NCBI RefSeq assembly: GCF_019334345.1
Contig: NZ_JAHWQX010000003.1
Location: 727,378-791,377, forward strand
DNA from: Neohoeflea coraliihabitans
Lineage (GTDB): Bacteria > Pseudomonadota > Alphaproteobacteria > Rhizobiales > Rhizobiaceae
DNA: 64,000 nt
Reading direction: 5' to 3'
Shown: positions 1-9,957 of the stretch, in pieces
Layout: every line of letters starts with the position of its first letter
How positions within the stretch are numbered: the stretch's first letter is position 1
Made by a program: the position numbers and the translations under genes
Notes under the pieces: model-generated
Database searches by the model: none
What the model was told of the DNA's origin: nothing
Seen by the model: the letters and a program-made list of their open reading frames with translations, nothing else

Positions 1-29
1 CGCAGGGCGGCAAGGCGATCTGTGCGCAT
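1..29 (-). CDS. possible 5' end of a minus-strand gene cut by the window edge
   Basis: An ATG on the minus strand at 29 is preceded by a G-rich Shine-Dalgarno-like stretch (GGGGAGGG, about 6 bases upstream) and reads MRTDRLAAL before the window ends. Only nine codons are visible, so no family can be named. In related rhizobial genomes a gene divergent from the gltX/gltA region is common, but that is only context. It could equally be chance. Confidence 0.25.
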
Positions 30-407
30 CCCCACCCTCCCCGTTCACCCGCAGCCCTGCCGCGATACGCAAGGCGCATCGCTGACTGTCGTCAGCCGTC
101 ATTGCTACCGCAAATGGAGCATAGCGCAGCATTTCAACCGAGTACAATCCGCCCTGGCGCGGTCGCGCCGGAATGAATGCCGGATGCCGGTTCCCTGAAA
201 GCCCGGTGCGGCCGAGCCGGATATGCGTCCGCGGGACGGTGCGCATGCCGCGTGCGGTGCCTTGCTCTGCGCTGAGAATGACGCATTGCACAATTTGCCC
301 GTGGCGTAACTTGGCACAGGCAAGGAAATCATATAGCTAACCGGTACGAAATTGACCCGACGCGCCGCGCAGTTCCTGCCGGTGCGGACAAGCCGGAGGG
401 AGAAGCC
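30..407. other. intergenic region upstream of gltA
   Basis: No convincing gene is visible here. Short open frames exist on both strands but lack ribosome-binding sites and recognisable protein character. The right-hand part holds the gltA leader and a weak promoter candidate. No gltX is seen directly upstream of gltA. Confidence 0.5.
311..339 (+). promoter_or_regulatory. weak sigma-70-like promoter candidate for gltA
   Basis: TTGGCA at 311-316 and TAGCTA at 334-339 are separated by 17 bases, in the most AT-rich part of the gltA upstream region and about 70 bases before the start codon. The -10 match is poor, so this is only a candidate. Confidence 0.25.
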
Positions 408-1697
408 ATGGCCGATAGTACCGCGAAACTCACAATGGGGGCGCAGGACGTCGATCTTTCAGTCCGCAGCGGCACGCTCGGCCCGGATGTTGTCGATATC
501 GGCGCTTTGTACAAGAAGACCGGCACGTTCACCTATGATCCGGGCTTTACCTCGACAGCGTCATGCGAATCGAAGATCACCTTCATCGATGGCGACGAAG
601 GCGTCCTGTTGCATCGCGGCTATCCCATCGATCAACTGGCCGAACAGGGCGATTTTCTCGAGGTTTGCTACCTGTTGCTTTACGGCGAACTGCCGACGGC
701 GACGCAGAAGCAGGATTTCGATTACCGTGTGACCCGCCACACGATGGTGCACGAGCAGATGTCGCGGTTCTTCACCGGCTTCCGCCGCGACGCGCATCCG
801 ATGGCCGTGATGTGCGGCTGCGTTGGCGCCCTGTCGGCCTTTTACCACGATTCAACCGACATCACCGATCCGCATCAGCGGATGGTGGCGTCGATGCGCA
901 TGGTGGCGAAGATGCCGACCCTGGCGGCGATGGCCTACAAGTACCATATCGGCCAGCCCTTCGTGTATCCGAAGAACGATCTCGATTACGCTTCGAACTT
1001 CCTGCATATGTGCTTTGCCGTGCCGTGCGAGGAGTATGAGCCCAACCCGGTGCTGTCGCGTGCCATGGATCGGATCTTCATCCTGCATGCCGACCACGAG
1101 CAGAATGCATCGACGTCGACGGTGCGTCTCGCCGGCTCGTCGGGGGCCAATCCGTTTGCCTGCATTGCCGCCGGTATCGCCTGCCTCTGGGGGCCGGCGC
1201 ATGGCGGCGCCAACGAAGCGGCGCTGAACATGCTGTCGGAAATCGGCTCGGTCGAGCGCATTCCGGAATTCGTCGCCCGTGCCAAGGACAAGGATGATCC
1301 GTTCCGCCTGATGGGCTTCGGGCATCGCGTCTACAAGAACTACGATCCGCGCGCCAAGATCATGCAGAAGACCACGCATGAGGTGCTCGGCGAACTGGGG
1401 ATCAAGGATGATCCGCTGCTCGACGTGGCGATGGAGCTTGAGCGTATCGCGCTGACCGACGACTATTTCATCGAGAAGAAGCTGTATCCGAACATCGATT
1501 TCTACTCGGGGATCACGCTGAAGGCGCTTGGGTTCCCGACGACAATGTTCACGGTGCTGTTCGCGCTGGCTCGGACTGTCGGCTGGATCGCCCAGTGGAG
1601 CGAGATGATCGAGGACCCGAACCAGAAGATCGGCCGGCCGCGGCAGCTTTATACCGGCTCGCCGCAGCGCGACTATGTGCCGATGGACAAGCGCTGA
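408..1697 (+). CDS. gltA: citrate synthase (type II)
   Basis: Condenses acetyl-CoA with oxaloacetate to citrate, the entry step of the TCA cycle, in the cytosol. The 429-residue product has the usual length of the hexameric, NADH-sensitive Gram-negative type. The catalytic residues are visible: H265 in GPAHGG, H306 in GFGHRVYK and D364 in NIDFYSG. The ATG at 408 has a strong Shine-Dalgarno (GGAGGGAG). The gene stands alone on the plus strand and ends in a 10-bp tandem repeat followed by an intrinsic terminator. Identification is very secure. Confidence 0.98.
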   Translation: MADSTAKLTMGAQDVDLSVRSGTLGPDVVDIGALYKKTGTFTYDPGFTSTASCESKITFIDGDEGVLLHRGYPIDQLAEQGDFLEVCYLLLYGELPTATQKQDFDYRVTRHTMVHEQMSRFFTGFRRDAHPMAVMCGCVGALSAFYHDSTDITDPHQRMVASMRMVAKMPTLAAMAYKYHIGQPFVYPKNDLDYASNFLHMCFAVPCEEYEPNPVLSRAMDRIFILHADHEQNASTSTVRLAGSSGANPFACIAAGIACLWGPAHGGANEAALNMLSEIGSVERIPEFVARAKDKDDPFRLMGFGHRVYKNYDPRAKIMQKTTHEVLGELGIKDDPLLDVAMELERIALTDDYFIEKKLYPNIDFYSGITLKALGFPTTMFTVLFALARTVGWIAQWSEMIEDPNQKIGRPRQLYTGSPQRDYVPMDKR

Positions 1698-1740
1698 CCG
1701 GCGCTGACCGGCGCTGATTGGCGCTGACCGGCGATGATCG
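1691..1740 (+). repeat. five-copy 10-bp tandem repeat at the gltA 3' end
   Basis: Five head-to-tail 10-mers: GCGCTGACCG, the same again, GCGCTGATTG, GCGCTGACCG and GCGATGATCG. The first copy contains the gltA stop codon. It resembles a slippage-type expansion of the last codons rather than a known element. Confidence 0.9.
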
Positions 1741-1774
1741 CCGCTCTCTGGCGCGATGACTGACATGAGCAATC

Positions 1775-1797
1775 AAGGCGCCTTCGGGCGCCTTTTT
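1775..1797 (+). terminator. intrinsic terminator of gltA
   Basis: A perfect 8-bp stem, AAGGCGCC/GGCGCCTT, closed by a TTCG tetraloop and followed by T residues. It lies about 77 bases after the gltA stop codon. Confidence 0.93.
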
Positions 1798-1900
1798 CGT
1801 TGGGTCTCCGCAAGTTGTGGTGGTCAGCTATGCGGGGTTTCGGCCTTTTGCGTCGGAAGGTTGGCCCCCTGTGCCCCGGCAGCGGATCGTCTCGCTCGGT

Positions 1901-1929
1901 TTGCAATGACAATGCAGATGCATTACCTT
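1901..1929 (+). promoter_or_regulatory. candidate autoregulated promoter/operator of the prlF-yhaV pair
   Basis: TTGCAA (1901-1906) and TACCTT (1924-1929) are 17 bases apart. The perfect inverted repeat AATGCA-GA-TGCATT (1911-1924) lies between them. Type II antitoxins usually repress their own promoter through such dyads, so this is a plausible operator for PrlF or PrlF-YhaV. The -10 is weak. Confidence 0.4.
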
Positions 1930-1968
1930 TGCCGGTGTTGCATACGCCCAATCTTTTCGGGACTCGCC

Positions 1969-2295
1969 ATGGCTCCGCTCGCTGATAATGTCTCAAAACT
2001 CACCGATCGCTATCAGACGACCGTGCCGAGCGGCGTGCGCAAGCAGCTGCAACTGGGCAAGGGCGATAAGATTCGCTACTGCACAGAGGCGAGCGGCCGG
2101 GTCTATATCGAGGCCGTTCGAGCCGAAGAGGAAGATCCCGCGCTCGGCGCATTCCTCGATTTCGTCGAAGCGGATATAATGGCGCATCCGGAACGCCTCC
2201 GGGCGTTTGACGGCGCCCTGCATGACCGACTTGAGGCAATGGTCTCAGATGTTGACGTCAATCTCGATGAGCCGCTGTCGCCCGAGAACGAATGA
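1969..2295 (+). CDS. prlF: PrlF-family antitoxin of a type II toxin-antitoxin system
   Basis: A 108-residue protein whose N-terminal part (KLTDRYQTTVPSGVRKQLQL) has the swapped-hairpin AbrB/MazE-type DNA-binding pattern of PrlF (SohA) antitoxins; the acidic C-terminal half probably contacts the toxin. Known relatives neutralise the YhaV RNase and repress the operon. The ATG at 1969 was chosen over a longer upstream frame because homology starts here. The stop overlaps the toxin start by 4 bp (ATGA), giving translational coupling. The pair sits between two conserved housekeeping units, which suggests lateral arrival. Confidence 0.88.
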   Translation: MAPLADNVSKLTDRYQTTVPSGVRKQLQLGKGDKIRYCTEASGRVYIEAVRAEEEDPALGAFLDFVEADIMAHPERLRAFDGALHDRLEAMVSDVDVNLDEPLSPENE

Positions 2296-2804
2296 CTGGC
2301 GGGGCCGCGGAAGCGCCGCTCGTCGTCAATGGATGGTCGATCTATGCGCACCCGATTATTCTCGAGCAGCTCGAAGCGCTGATCAAGGAGGTCGAAGAGC
2401 GCAAGCTGCGCGCCCCCCGAGACTGGCACAGGAAAAACTGCACGAAACGGCTGGCGGCAATCTACAAGCTGCTAACCGGGACGATACCGGCTGATCCGGG
2501 CGCCGCAGCATTCCGGCAGGGCGCGTCCCTCGGCGATCACCGGAAGCACTGGTTCCGGGCAAAATTCTTCGAACAGTATCGGCTGTTCTACAGGTTCAAC
2601 AGCGACGCAAAGGTCATTGTGCTTGCATGGGTGAACGACGAGAAGACCTTGCGGGCCTATGACAGCAGGACTGATGCCTATGCGACTTTCAAGGGGATGC
2701 TGGAGAGCGGCGACCCGCCAGATGATTTCGACACGCTCATGAAAGAGGCCATGCGGGCGGCGGAGCGGTTCAAGAAAGGCCTCAAGGATACGCCTGGCCG
2801 CTAA
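2292..2804 (+). CDS. yhaV: YhaV-family toxin (ribosome-associated mRNA interferase)
   Basis: The 170-residue product matches the YhaV toxin family: the N-terminal NGWSIYAHPIILEQLEAL, the central WFRAKFFEQYRLFYRF and the AWVNDEKTLRAY segment are characteristic of this RelE-superfamily RNase fold. Family members cleave mRNA and rRNA when the PrlF antitoxin is lost. It begins inside the antitoxin stop codon. The gene looks intact and convergent with lpxB, with about 50 bp between them. No transposase or integrase remnant was seen beside it. Confidence 0.9.
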   Translation: MTGGAAEAPLVVNGWSIYAHPIILEQLEALIKEVEERKLRAPRDWHRKNCTKRLAAIYKLLTGTIPADPGAAAFRQGASLGDHRKHWFRAKFFEQYRLFYRFNSDAKVIVLAWVNDEKTLRAYDSRTDAYATFKGMLESGDPPDDFDTLMKEAMRAAERFKKGLKDTPGR

Positions 2805-2856
2805 GCTCGGGAAGACAGCCGGCAGGCGCCAATGCCACCCTTCAAGGGGACCCTCG

Positions 2857-4071
2857 CTATGCGGCGCTACCGCGGCGCAGCAGCTCCAGAACGATGTCGG
2901 CGGCCCTGTCCTCTGGCTGTCGTGGCACCTGCATGCGCCGGTGAACCAGATCGAGATCTGCGAGCGCGGCGCGGCGTGTCAGGCCGTCGCGGGCGAGCTG
3001 TTCCGCCATGCGGGCAATGCGTTCGGGCCGGATCATCTGCTGGAAAAATTCATGGATGACGACCCGGTCGGCAATCAGGTTGGGCAAGGCGGCCGACCAG
3101 GTCTTGATGAGATGCGTGAAATGCTGCGACAGGGAATCGACCCGGTACAGCGAGACCGCCGGCACGCCGGCCAGAGCAAGTTCCAGAAGCACGGTGCCGG
3201 AAGCCGCGATTGCGACATCAGCCTCGCCGAAGGCCTGCCATTTCGCCGCCTCTCCCTCGACCAGTTCGACCGGGACCGTCCAGCCGGCCATGGCCGTGCG
3301 CAACAGTTCCTCGCGGCCGGTCGCCACGGGAAGAAGAAAGCGCACCGATGACTGGCGCTCGGCAAGAATGGCGGCGGACTGCCCGATGTCGGCGGCAAGC
3401 CGGGTGATTTCGCCGCGGCGCGAGCCCGGCAGCAAAAGGCAGGTCAGGGGCGCGGCCTCCTTGTCGCCGGAGGCCGGCATGCCGCGGGGGCCGGTCCCCT
3501 CCTGCAAGGCTGCGCGGCGCTTCTGTTGCGCTTCGTGCGCCGCGGTCAATCCGGGCACGCTGGTCAGGCGATGGCCGACATAGGTCAGCGGCGGGCCGCC
3601 AAGGCGTGCAACGACCTCCGGCTCGAAGGGCAACACCGACAGGACGTGGTCGATATAGGAGCGCATCCTGGCGGCACGCTCGGGCTTCCACGCCCAGACA
3701 GTCGGACAGACATAGTTGATGACCGGCAGATCGGGGCATTGCGCCTTGACGCGGCGGGCGACGCGATGGGTGAAGTCCGGACTGTCGACAATGATCAGGC
3801 AGTCGGGCCGCGCGGCAATGATGGCCTGCGCCGTCTGGCGGATGCGGGCCAGAAGACGCGGCAATTTGGCAATCACCTCGGAAAAGCCCATCAGCGACAA
3901 TTCGGTGTAGTCGAACAGGGAACTCAGCCCGGCATCGACCAGTTGCGGTCCTCCGACGCCAACCAGTTCAGCCGGGGTGTCGAGCCGCGCGTTCAGGGCG
4001 TTGACCAGCCCGGCGGCGAGCGTATCACCGGATGCTTCTCCGGCGATGATCGCAATGCGCGGCGCCGTCAT
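2857..4071 (-). CDS. lpxB: lipid-A-disaccharide synthase
   Basis: A GT19 glycosyltransferase joining UDP-2,3-diacylglucosamine and lipid X to make the disaccharide core of lipid A at the inner membrane. The 404-residue product begins IAIIAGEASGD and carries the family segments FSEVIAKLPRLL, INYVCPTVWAWKP and IAASGTVLLELAL. The start was set at the ATG at 4071, which overlaps the lpxI stop by 4 bp; about 74 extra upstream codons are just open frame over lpxI. It is the last gene of the lipid A run. Confidence 0.97.
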   Translation of the reverse strand: MTAPRIAIIAGEASGDTLAAGLVNALNARLDTPAELVGVGGPQLVDAGLSSLFDYTELSLMGFSEVIAKLPRLLARIRQTAQAIIAARPDCLIIVDSPDFTHRVARRVKAQCPDLPVINYVCPTVWAWKPERAARMRSYIDHVLSVLPFEPEVVARLGGPPLTYVGHRLTSVPGLTAAHEAQQKRRAALQEGTGPRGMPASGDKEAAPLTCLLLPGSRRGEITRLAADIGQSAAILAERQSSVRFLLPVATGREELLRTAMAGWTVPVELVEGEAAKWQAFGEADVAIAASGTVLLELALAGVPAVSLYRVDSLSQHFTHLIKTWSAALPNLIADRVVIHEFFQQMIRPERIARMAEQLARDGLTRRAALADLDLVHRRMQVPRQPEDRAADIVLELLRRGSAA

Positions 4072-4949
4072 TCTGACACCTCCGTCGGCGCATCTTCCGC
4101 CGGTGCGCCGGGGGCAAGGCCGAAGACGAAGAGGCCGGCGGCATCGGCCGCTTCGATGAGCTGATCGCGATCGAGCACCAGCGAGCAGCCGGCTTCCACG
4201 GCAATGCCCGAGAGCCCGGCCCGCTCGGCCCTCTCCACCGTGCGCGGACCGATCGATGGCAGATCGGCGCGGCGCTCCTGGGCCGGTTTGCACGTCTTGA
4301 CAAGGACACCGCCGGCGCGGCGCGGCAATCGGCCCTTGGCGCGCAGCCCGGCGACGCGATCAAGCATTTCATCCGTGCCTTCCAGCCCTTCAAGCGCGAT
4401 GACCCGGCCGGAGACCGCCACCGCCCCCTGCCCGACGTCGAGCGCGCCGAGATGCAGCGCGGCGCGGCGCCCCTGTTCGATGTCCCGCCAATCGGCGGCG
4501 GCGGGCTTGCACGTGCCGAGCGGACCGAGATCGGCGAGCAGATCCGGCGCGATATCATGCGCGCCGACGACCGAAAATCCCTCATTCTCGAGGAGGCTAA
4601 TCGCCATGCGCAGGGCCATGTCGTCGCCCCCCCGGATGATGGAGCGGAAGGCGACGGGCAGCCATTTCAGCGAGCGCAGAGTCGGACGCGCCTGGTACCA
4701 TTCAGGCCGCCGCTGAATGCTGCCGGACAGCACCACACGGGCCACGTTGTTGGCGCGCAACAGGCGGGCGATGCGGCGAAAATCGGCGAGCGGCGCATAG
4801 TGATGCGCAAAGCCGGTCCAGTCCTGGTCGGCTTCATCCTGCAAGGCGAGGATGAACGGTTCTTCGCCGGCCTGCCGAACCGACTGGGCGACATGTTCGG
4901 GCAGGCGACCGCCGCCGGCGATGATGGCGAAACGTGTCTTCGCCGCCAT
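4068..4949 (-). CDS. lpxI: UDP-2,3-diacylglucosamine pyrophosphatase LpxI
   Basis: Hydrolyses UDP-2,3-diacylglucosamine to lipid X and UMP; it is the DUF1009 enzyme that replaces LpxH in alphaproteobacteria. The 293-residue product starts FAIIAGGGRLPEHVA and contains VLSGSIQRRP, GGDDMALRMAISLLENEGF and the C-terminal DLPSIGPRTVERA segment of the family. It overlaps lpxB by 4 bp and follows lpxA by 4 bp. No LpxH-like gene is visible in the window. Confidence 0.95.
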   Translation of the reverse strand: MAAKTRFAIIAGGGRLPEHVAQSVRQAGEEPFILALQDEADQDWTGFAHHYAPLADFRRIARLLRANNVARVVLSGSIQRRPEWYQARPTLRSLKWLPVAFRSIIRGGDDMALRMAISLLENEGFSVVGAHDIAPDLLADLGPLGTCKPAAADWRDIEQGRRAALHLGALDVGQGAVAVSGRVIALEGLEGTDEMLDRVAGLRAKGRLPRRAGGVLVKTCKPAQERRADLPSIGPRTVERAERAGLSGIAVEAGCSLVLDRDQLIEAADAAGLFVFGLAPGAPAEDAPTEVSE

Positions 4950-4953
4950 CTGC

Positions 4954-5769
4954 TCAGGTCCGCTGGTGACGCTGGGGCGAGGTCAGAGCGCGTTCCCGAT
5001 CGGCATCGATGAAGTCGACAATGTGACGAACGATCGTATTGTTGATGCCGGCGGCTTTCAATTTCTCGACGTTTTCGCGGATCGGCGCACCGGCCTCGAA
5101 GATCGCCTTGTAGGCGGCCCGCACCTCGTGCAACTGCGCCTTGCTCAAGCCGGCGCGTTTCATGCCGACAATGTTCATTCCGCTCAGCGCCGCCGGCCAG
5201 CCGGTGCACATGCCGAACGGAATGACGTCATTGGTGACGCCGACCACCCCGCCGATGAAGGCATGATGCCCGACGCGGACGAACTGATGGATACCGGCGC
5301 CGCCGCCGATGATGACGTGATCGCCGACAACGACATGGCCGCCCAACATGACATTGTTCGACATGATGACATTGTCGCCGACGCGGCAGTCATGCGCGAC
5401 ATGGCTGTAGGCGAGAAAGAGCCCGTTGCTGCCGACGCTGGTCAGGCCGCCATGATCAGGCATGCCGCGGTGCATCGTGACGCCCTCGCGGATGACGCAG
5501 TCATCGCCGATCACCAGTTGCGTGTCTTCGCCGGCGTAGCGCACATTCTGCGGCTCGCCGCCAAGGACGGCCTGCGGGAAGACGCGGGTGCGCGCACCGA
5601 GGGTCGTCCGGCCGGAAACGACGACGTGGCTCATCAATTCACTGCCGGCGCCGATCGTTGCCTGCGCGCCGATCAGGCAGAAGGGGCCGATGCGGACCTC
5701 ATCGCCAATGGTGGCGCCGTCCTCAACAACCGCTGTCGAATGGATCTGCGCGCTCGTCGATATGCTCAT
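4954..5769 (-). CDS. lpxA: acyl-ACP:UDP-N-acetylglucosamine O-acyltransferase
   Basis: Catalyses the first step of lipid A synthesis, transfer of a 3-hydroxyacyl chain from ACP to UDP-GlcNAc. The 271 residues show the left-handed beta-helix hexapeptide pattern (I/V-G-x4 repeats such as [14 protein letters not shown] and [12 protein letters not shown]) and the conserved SHVAHDC motif carrying the catalytic histidine. A helical C-terminal domain follows. The start overlaps the fabZ stop by 4 bp. Confidence 0.97.
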   Translation of the reverse strand: MSISTSAQIHSTAVVEDGATIGDEVRIGPFCLIGAQATIGAGSELMSHVVVSGRTTLGARTRVFPQAVLGGEPQNVRYAGEDTQLVIGDDCVIREGVTMHRGMPDHGGLTSVGSNGLFLAYSHVAHDCRVGDNVIMSNNVMLGGHVVVGDHVIIGGGAGIHQFVRVGHHAFIGGVVGVTNDVIPFGMCTGWPAALSGMNIVGMKRAGLSKAQLHEVRAAYKAIFEAGAPIRENVEKLKAAGINNTIVRHIVDFIDADRERALTSPQRHQRT

Positions 5770-6239
5770 TGCTCGTTTGTCTCCGGCTCGGCGATCATGG
5801 CGCCGATGTCCGCCTCGGCAACCTTGTTGCCGTCGACGATCGCATCGCAGTGGAATTTCCAGATGGCACCGCGCCGCTTGGTTTTCTGGACGTGATATTC
5901 AAGCCGGTTGCCGGGAACCACGGGTTTGCGGAAGCGTGCATTGTCGATCGTCATGAAGAACACGCTGGCGGAGCCCTCGCCCAGTTGCCGGGCGCAGATG
6001 GCGCCGGCGGTCTGCGCCATTCCCTCAATGATCAGCACACCCGGCATGATCGGCCGATTGGGGAAATGGCCAGGAAAATGCGGCTCGTTGATGGTCACAT
6101 TCTTGATGCCGACGGCGCTGTCATCGCCATTGATGTCGGTAATTCGATCGACCAGCAGGAAGGGATAGCGATGCGGCAAATGCTGCATGATCGCCATGAT
6201 TTCCATGGTCTCGAGTGTGGTCTGCGTCGATTCGCTCAT
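5766..6239 (-). CDS. fabZ: 3-hydroxyacyl-ACP dehydratase FabZ
   Basis: Dehydrates 3-hydroxyacyl-ACP in fatty acid elongation and competes with LpxA and LpxD for the same substrate, which fits its place between them. The 157-residue hot-dog fold protein carries [12 protein letters not shown] and the catalytic pair H58 (PGHFP) and E72 (LIIEGMAQ). It overlaps both lpxA and lpxD by 4 bp. Confidence 0.97.
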   Translation of the reverse strand: MSESTQTTLETMEIMAIMQHLPHRYPFLLVDRITDINGDDSAVGIKNVTINEPHFPGHFPNRPIMPGVLIIEGMAQTAGAICARQLGEGSASVFFMTIDNARFRKPVVPGNRLEYHVQKTKRRGAIWKFHCDAIVDGNKVAEADIGAMIAEPETNEQ

Positions 6240-7309
6240 GGTCCCCGCCGTCCCTTTTCTGTGGCCCTGCCGCTCTCAAGGTGTTTCGCCCGGTTGATCG
6301 CGTCAAGACCATCGCGAATCGCGCCGCGCAACGGGCGCGCCGGAATTCCGCCCCATTGCGCTCCCGCCGGTATGTCGCCGTGCACACCGGAGAACCCGGC
6401 CAGCACCACCCCGTCGCCGATCGAGACATGACCGTTGATGCCGGTTCCGCCGCCGATCATCACCCCGCTGCCGATGGTGACGCTGCCGGCAATGCCGACC
6501 ATGCCGGCGAAAGCGCAATGGCGGCCGATACGCACATTGTGGGCGATCTGGCAGAGATTATCGATCTTCGTCCCCTCGCCGATCACCGTGTCGTCCATGG
6601 CGCCGCGATCGATGCAGGTGTTGGCGCCGATCTCGACATTGTCCTGCAGGATGACACGGCCGATCTGCGGGATCTTCAAGAGCCCGGCCGGCCCGGCGGT
6701 GTAGCCGAAGCCGTCCTGGCCGATGCGCGCGCCGGCATGCACGATGACGCCGTTTCCGAGCAAAGCATGCACGAGGGTGACGTTCGGTCCGATGACGCAG
6801 TTGCGTCCGATCTTGCTGCCGGCCCCGATCACGGCATTGGCGGACACCAGCGTGCCTTTGCCGATCTCCACGCCGTCACCGACCACCGCGCCGGTTTCGA
6901 CGGTCACATCGGCCTCGAGGCGTACGCTGGCGGCGATGCTGGCGCCCGGGGAAATGCCGGCACCGGCCTCGATCGGCTGCGGGCGCATGGCCTCCGGGTG
7001 CAAGCGGGCCGCGACCTGGGCGAAAGCCTGCTCGGGATTGTCGACGATCAGGGCCGCGACGCCTTGCGGTACGAATTCGGCAAGCTCCGCCGAGCACAAC
7101 ACGGCGGATGCGGATGACTGCTTAAGCTGGTTGCGGGCGCGGCGCGCCTTGATGAAGGTGATCTCGCCGGCGCCGGCGCGCGACAGAGGCGCGATGCGCA
7201 CAAGGCGCGTCGACGCCATTGCCGGGTCTGATAGTGCCGCGCCGCACAGGGTCGCGACATCAGCAACGGTCAAACCGTCTGAATCAGAAAAAGCGGGATC
7301 GGTGGTCAT
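6236..7309 (-). CDS. lpxD: UDP-3-O-(3-hydroxyacyl)glucosamine N-acyltransferase
   Basis: Adds the second (N-linked) 3-hydroxyacyl chain in lipid A assembly. The 357-residue product has an N-terminal uridine-binding region ([14 protein letters not shown]) and then a long hexapeptide beta-helix (for example [29 protein letters not shown]), with [19 protein letters not shown] near the end. The ATG at 7309 was chosen; the open frame extends 71 codons further upstream without homology. It follows bamA by about 75 bp. Confidence 0.96.
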   Translation of the reverse strand: MTTDPAFSDSDGLTVADVATLCGAALSDPAMASTRLVRIAPLSRAGAGEITFIKARRARNQLKQSSASAVLCSAELAEFVPQGVAALIVDNPEQAFAQVAARLHPEAMRPQPIEAGAGISPGASIAASVRLEADVTVETGAVVGDGVEIGKGTLVSANAVIGAGSKIGRNCVIGPNVTLVHALLGNGVIVHAGARIGQDGFGYTAGPAGLLKIPQIGRVILQDNVEIGANTCIDRGAMDDTVIGEGTKIDNLCQIAHNVRIGRHCAFAGMVGIAGSVTIGSGVMIGGGTGINGHVSIGDGVVLAGFSGVHGDIPAGAQWGGIPARPLRGAIRDGLDAINRAKHLESGRATEKGRRGP

Positions 7310-7383
7310 TGCCGGACCAATTCGAATTGAGACAGAACGCGCGCCCCTGCCCGGATCAGGCCGGAACGGCGCGCGCTCTGGAT

Positions 7384-9762
7384 TTAAAAGCGCGTCGAGG
7401 CGCCGAAGCCGAACTTCTTCGTCTCGTCGTAGGCTTCCTTGACAACCGGCTCGGCGTAATAGACGCGCAGCGGGCCGAAGGGCGATGCCCAGGTGATGCC
7501 GAGACCGACGGAAGCACGCCATTCCATGTCATCGCCAACCACGGTCTGGGTGGTGCAGGAGGCTGCAGCGCCCGTAGCACAGTTGAGCGACGCACTGGCA
7601 ATGTCATTGCCGAACAGCGTGCCGGCATCCGCGAAGACGTTGAAGCGCAGGCCGAGATCACGCGACAGCAGCGGCAAGGGCGCCGAGGCTTCCAGGCTAC
7701 CGTTGAAGTAGGTGGTGCCGCCGGCGGTATCGGCGTAGCTCATGTCAGCGTTCTGCAGGCGCGGACCAAAGCCACGCGAGTCGAAGCCGCGAATGACGTC
7801 CTGACCAAGGAAGAAATGGTCGAAGACGCTCAGATCGCCCGAGGTGGCCATGACATGGCCGGCACCGACCGACACCGAACCGATGATGTCGGACTGGTCG
7901 CTGAGCATGTGGAAATAGGTCGCCTTGGCCGTGGTCTGCAGGTAATCCGCGTCTCCACCGAGGCCGGCAAATTCCTGCGAGAACCGGGCCACCATGCCTT
8001 CGCGTGGCAGCTGCTGGTCGTCAAGCGTGTTGTAGACCAGCGAATAGGCCAGCGCCGAGGTGTTGCGGCCGCCCATGTTGACTTCGTTCGCATAGGGATT
8101 GGATTCGATCGAAGAGACATCGACGTCGGAGTAGTCGGTGCTGTTGAACTTGTAGGACAGCGAGGCGCGCAGATCGTCCGTCAATGGTGCGGAGATCCGC
8201 AGGTTGATGCCCTGGCTGACCGTGTCAAACCCATCGTAGCTGGAGTCTTCATTCTTGTAGACATCGAAGCCGGCCGCCAGGCGATAGCCAAGGAAGTAGG
8301 GCTCGGTGAACGAGAACGAGTAGGTCTGGGTGTCTTCGCCCTTGCCGATCGAACCGCGGATGAACTGGCCGCGACCGAGAAAGTTCTTCTCGGAAATGTC
8401 GAGCGTGGCGGAAAAGCCGTCAGTGTTGGAATAGCCGCCACCGATGCCGAATTCGCCGGTCGCCTGGTCCTTGACATTGACGATCAGGACAACGCGATCG
8501 GGCTCGGACCCCGGACGGGTGGAGATGTCGACCGATTCAAAGAAACCGAGTGCTTCCAGACGCTTCTTGGCGCGGCGCACGAGCACCTGGTTGAAGGCAT
8601 CGCCTTCCGACAGGTCGAATTCGCGGCGGATGACATAGTCACGCGTGCGCGTGTTGCCCATGATCTCGATGCGCTCGATATAGGCGCGCGTGCCCTCGTC
8701 GACGAGATAGGTCACCGAGATGGTGCGCGAGGCGAAATCGCGATCACCGCGCGGGGTGACCTGCGCGAAGGGATAGCCCTGCCCGGCCACGCGGTCGGAA
8801 ATGGCAAGGATGGTGTCCTCGACATCTTCGGCGCTGTAGACATTGCCACTGCGCGTCTTGACGAGACGCTGCAACTGCGCGCCGTCGAGACCGGCAACCG
8901 TGCTCTCGACATTGATCTCGCCGAAGGTGTAGCGCTCGCCTTCCTCAACGGTGATGGTGACCACATATTCGTTGCTGAGTTCGTCGAGCTCGGCAAAGGA
9001 GGAGATGACGCGGAAATCGGCATAGCCGTGATTGTAGTAGAAGCGGCGCAGCAATTCCTCGTCGGCGCGCAGCTTGTCGTCGTCATAGACGTCCTTGCGC
9101 GACAGGAAGGACAGGAAGTTGGACCGCTTGGTGCTGATCACGTCGGCCAGACGGCCATCGCCATAGGCCTGGTTGCCGACGAAATTGATCGAGGAAATCT
9201 TGGTGCGATCGCCTTCATTGATCTCGAAGGCGATGTTGATGCGGCCGCCATCGACGGGGACCAGACGCGTCGACACGGTCGCATCGCTGCGCCCGATGGC
9301 ATCGTAAGCGTCCTCGATCGCCGCAATGTCGGCCTGCAGGATCTCGTCATTGTAGGCGCCGAGCGGCTGGATCTGGACGACCGAGCGAAGCTGGGCATCC
9401 TTGAGCTTGCGATTGCCGTTGAAGACGACCTGGTTGACGATCTGGTTTTCCGAGACGGTGACCAGAAGCGCGCCGCCGGCAACACTGATGCGGACATCGG
9501 AGAACAGACCGGTGGCAAACAAGCGCTTGACCGATTCGTCGATGTCATTGTTGTTGAAGGATTGTCCGGGCTTGATCGTGATGTTGTTGCGCACGGTGGA
9601 CGCTTCAACACGCTCGTTGCCGCGCACCTGAATGGAGTTGACAACCGCAGCCTGGGCCACGGCAACCGCCGAAAGCGTTGCCGCCCCTGCGCCTGCCGTC
9701 ACCAGTCCTGCTGACAATGCAAACGCCGACACAGCGTTCAAGAGATTTGAACCGGCCTTCAT
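7384..9762 (-). CDS. bamA: outer membrane protein assembly factor BamA
   Basis: Central Omp85 subunit of the BAM complex that inserts beta-barrel proteins into the outer membrane. From the ATG at 9762 the product is 792 residues: a signal peptide ending near VAVAQAA, five POTRA domains (first one [17 protein letters not shown]), then a C-terminal 16-strand barrel with the signature [11 protein letters not shown] and a terminal aromatic residue (FGFGASTRF). The ATG at 9762 has AAGG upstream; a TTG 33 bases earlier would start before a sensible signal peptide. It lies between rseP and lpxD, as usual in rhizobia. Confidence 0.97.
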   Translation of the reverse strand: MKAGSNLLNAVSAFALSAGLVTAGAGAATLSAVAVAQAAVVNSIQVRGNERVEASTVRNNITIKPGQSFNNNDIDESVKRLFATGLFSDVRISVAGGALLVTVSENQIVNQVVFNGNRKLKDAQLRSVVQIQPLGAYNDEILQADIAAIEDAYDAIGRSDATVSTRLVPVDGGRINIAFEINEGDRTKISSINFVGNQAYGDGRLADVISTKRSNFLSFLSRKDVYDDDKLRADEELLRRFYYNHGYADFRVISSFAELDELSNEYVVTITVEEGERYTFGEINVESTVAGLDGAQLQRLVKTRSGNVYSAEDVEDTILAISDRVAGQGYPFAQVTPRGDRDFASRTISVTYLVDEGTRAYIERIEIMGNTRTRDYVIRREFDLSEGDAFNQVLVRRAKKRLEALGFFESVDISTRPGSEPDRVVLIVNVKDQATGEFGIGGGYSNTDGFSATLDISEKNFLGRGQFIRGSIGKGEDTQTYSFSFTEPYFLGYRLAAGFDVYKNEDSSYDGFDTVSQGINLRISAPLTDDLRASLSYKFNSTDYSDVDVSSIESNPYANEVNMGGRNTSALAYSLVYNTLDDQQLPREGMVARFSQEFAGLGGDADYLQTTAKATYFHMLSDQSDIIGSVSVGAGHVMATSGDLSVFDHFFLGQDVIRGFDSRGFGPRLQNADMSYADTAGGTTYFNGSLEASAPLPLLSRDLGLRFNVFADAGTLFGNDIASASLNCATGAAASCTTQTVVGDDMEWRASVGLGITWASPFGPLRVYYAEPVVKEAYDETKKFGFGASTRF

Positions 9763-9957
9763 TAATCCACTTACCTTTTTACCCGATGTCCCCAAGCAGC
9801 TTCACGTGGCTTGAGTCCCCTCAAGAGCCGTTGTACCCGCTTTTGTCCCACAAACAAGTGTGGTGGTTAATTTCCGTTTACTTCGCTCGCCGGCGTGGCT
9901 GTTTGGCCACGGATCGGTCAGTTTATCGTTAATAATCAGTCAAGCACGCCCCGAAGC

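Noticed and set aside
105..332. Short minus-strand frame upstream of gltA
   Set aside because: No Shine-Dalgarno, composition resembles noncoding DNA and no family is recognisable.
7219..9714. An 831-codon open frame on the plus strand opposite bamA
   Set aside because: It is an antisense shadow: bamA on the other strand has a full signal peptide, POTRA and barrel motifs, and GC-rich codon use opens the opposite frame. The predicted peptide has no recognisable domain.
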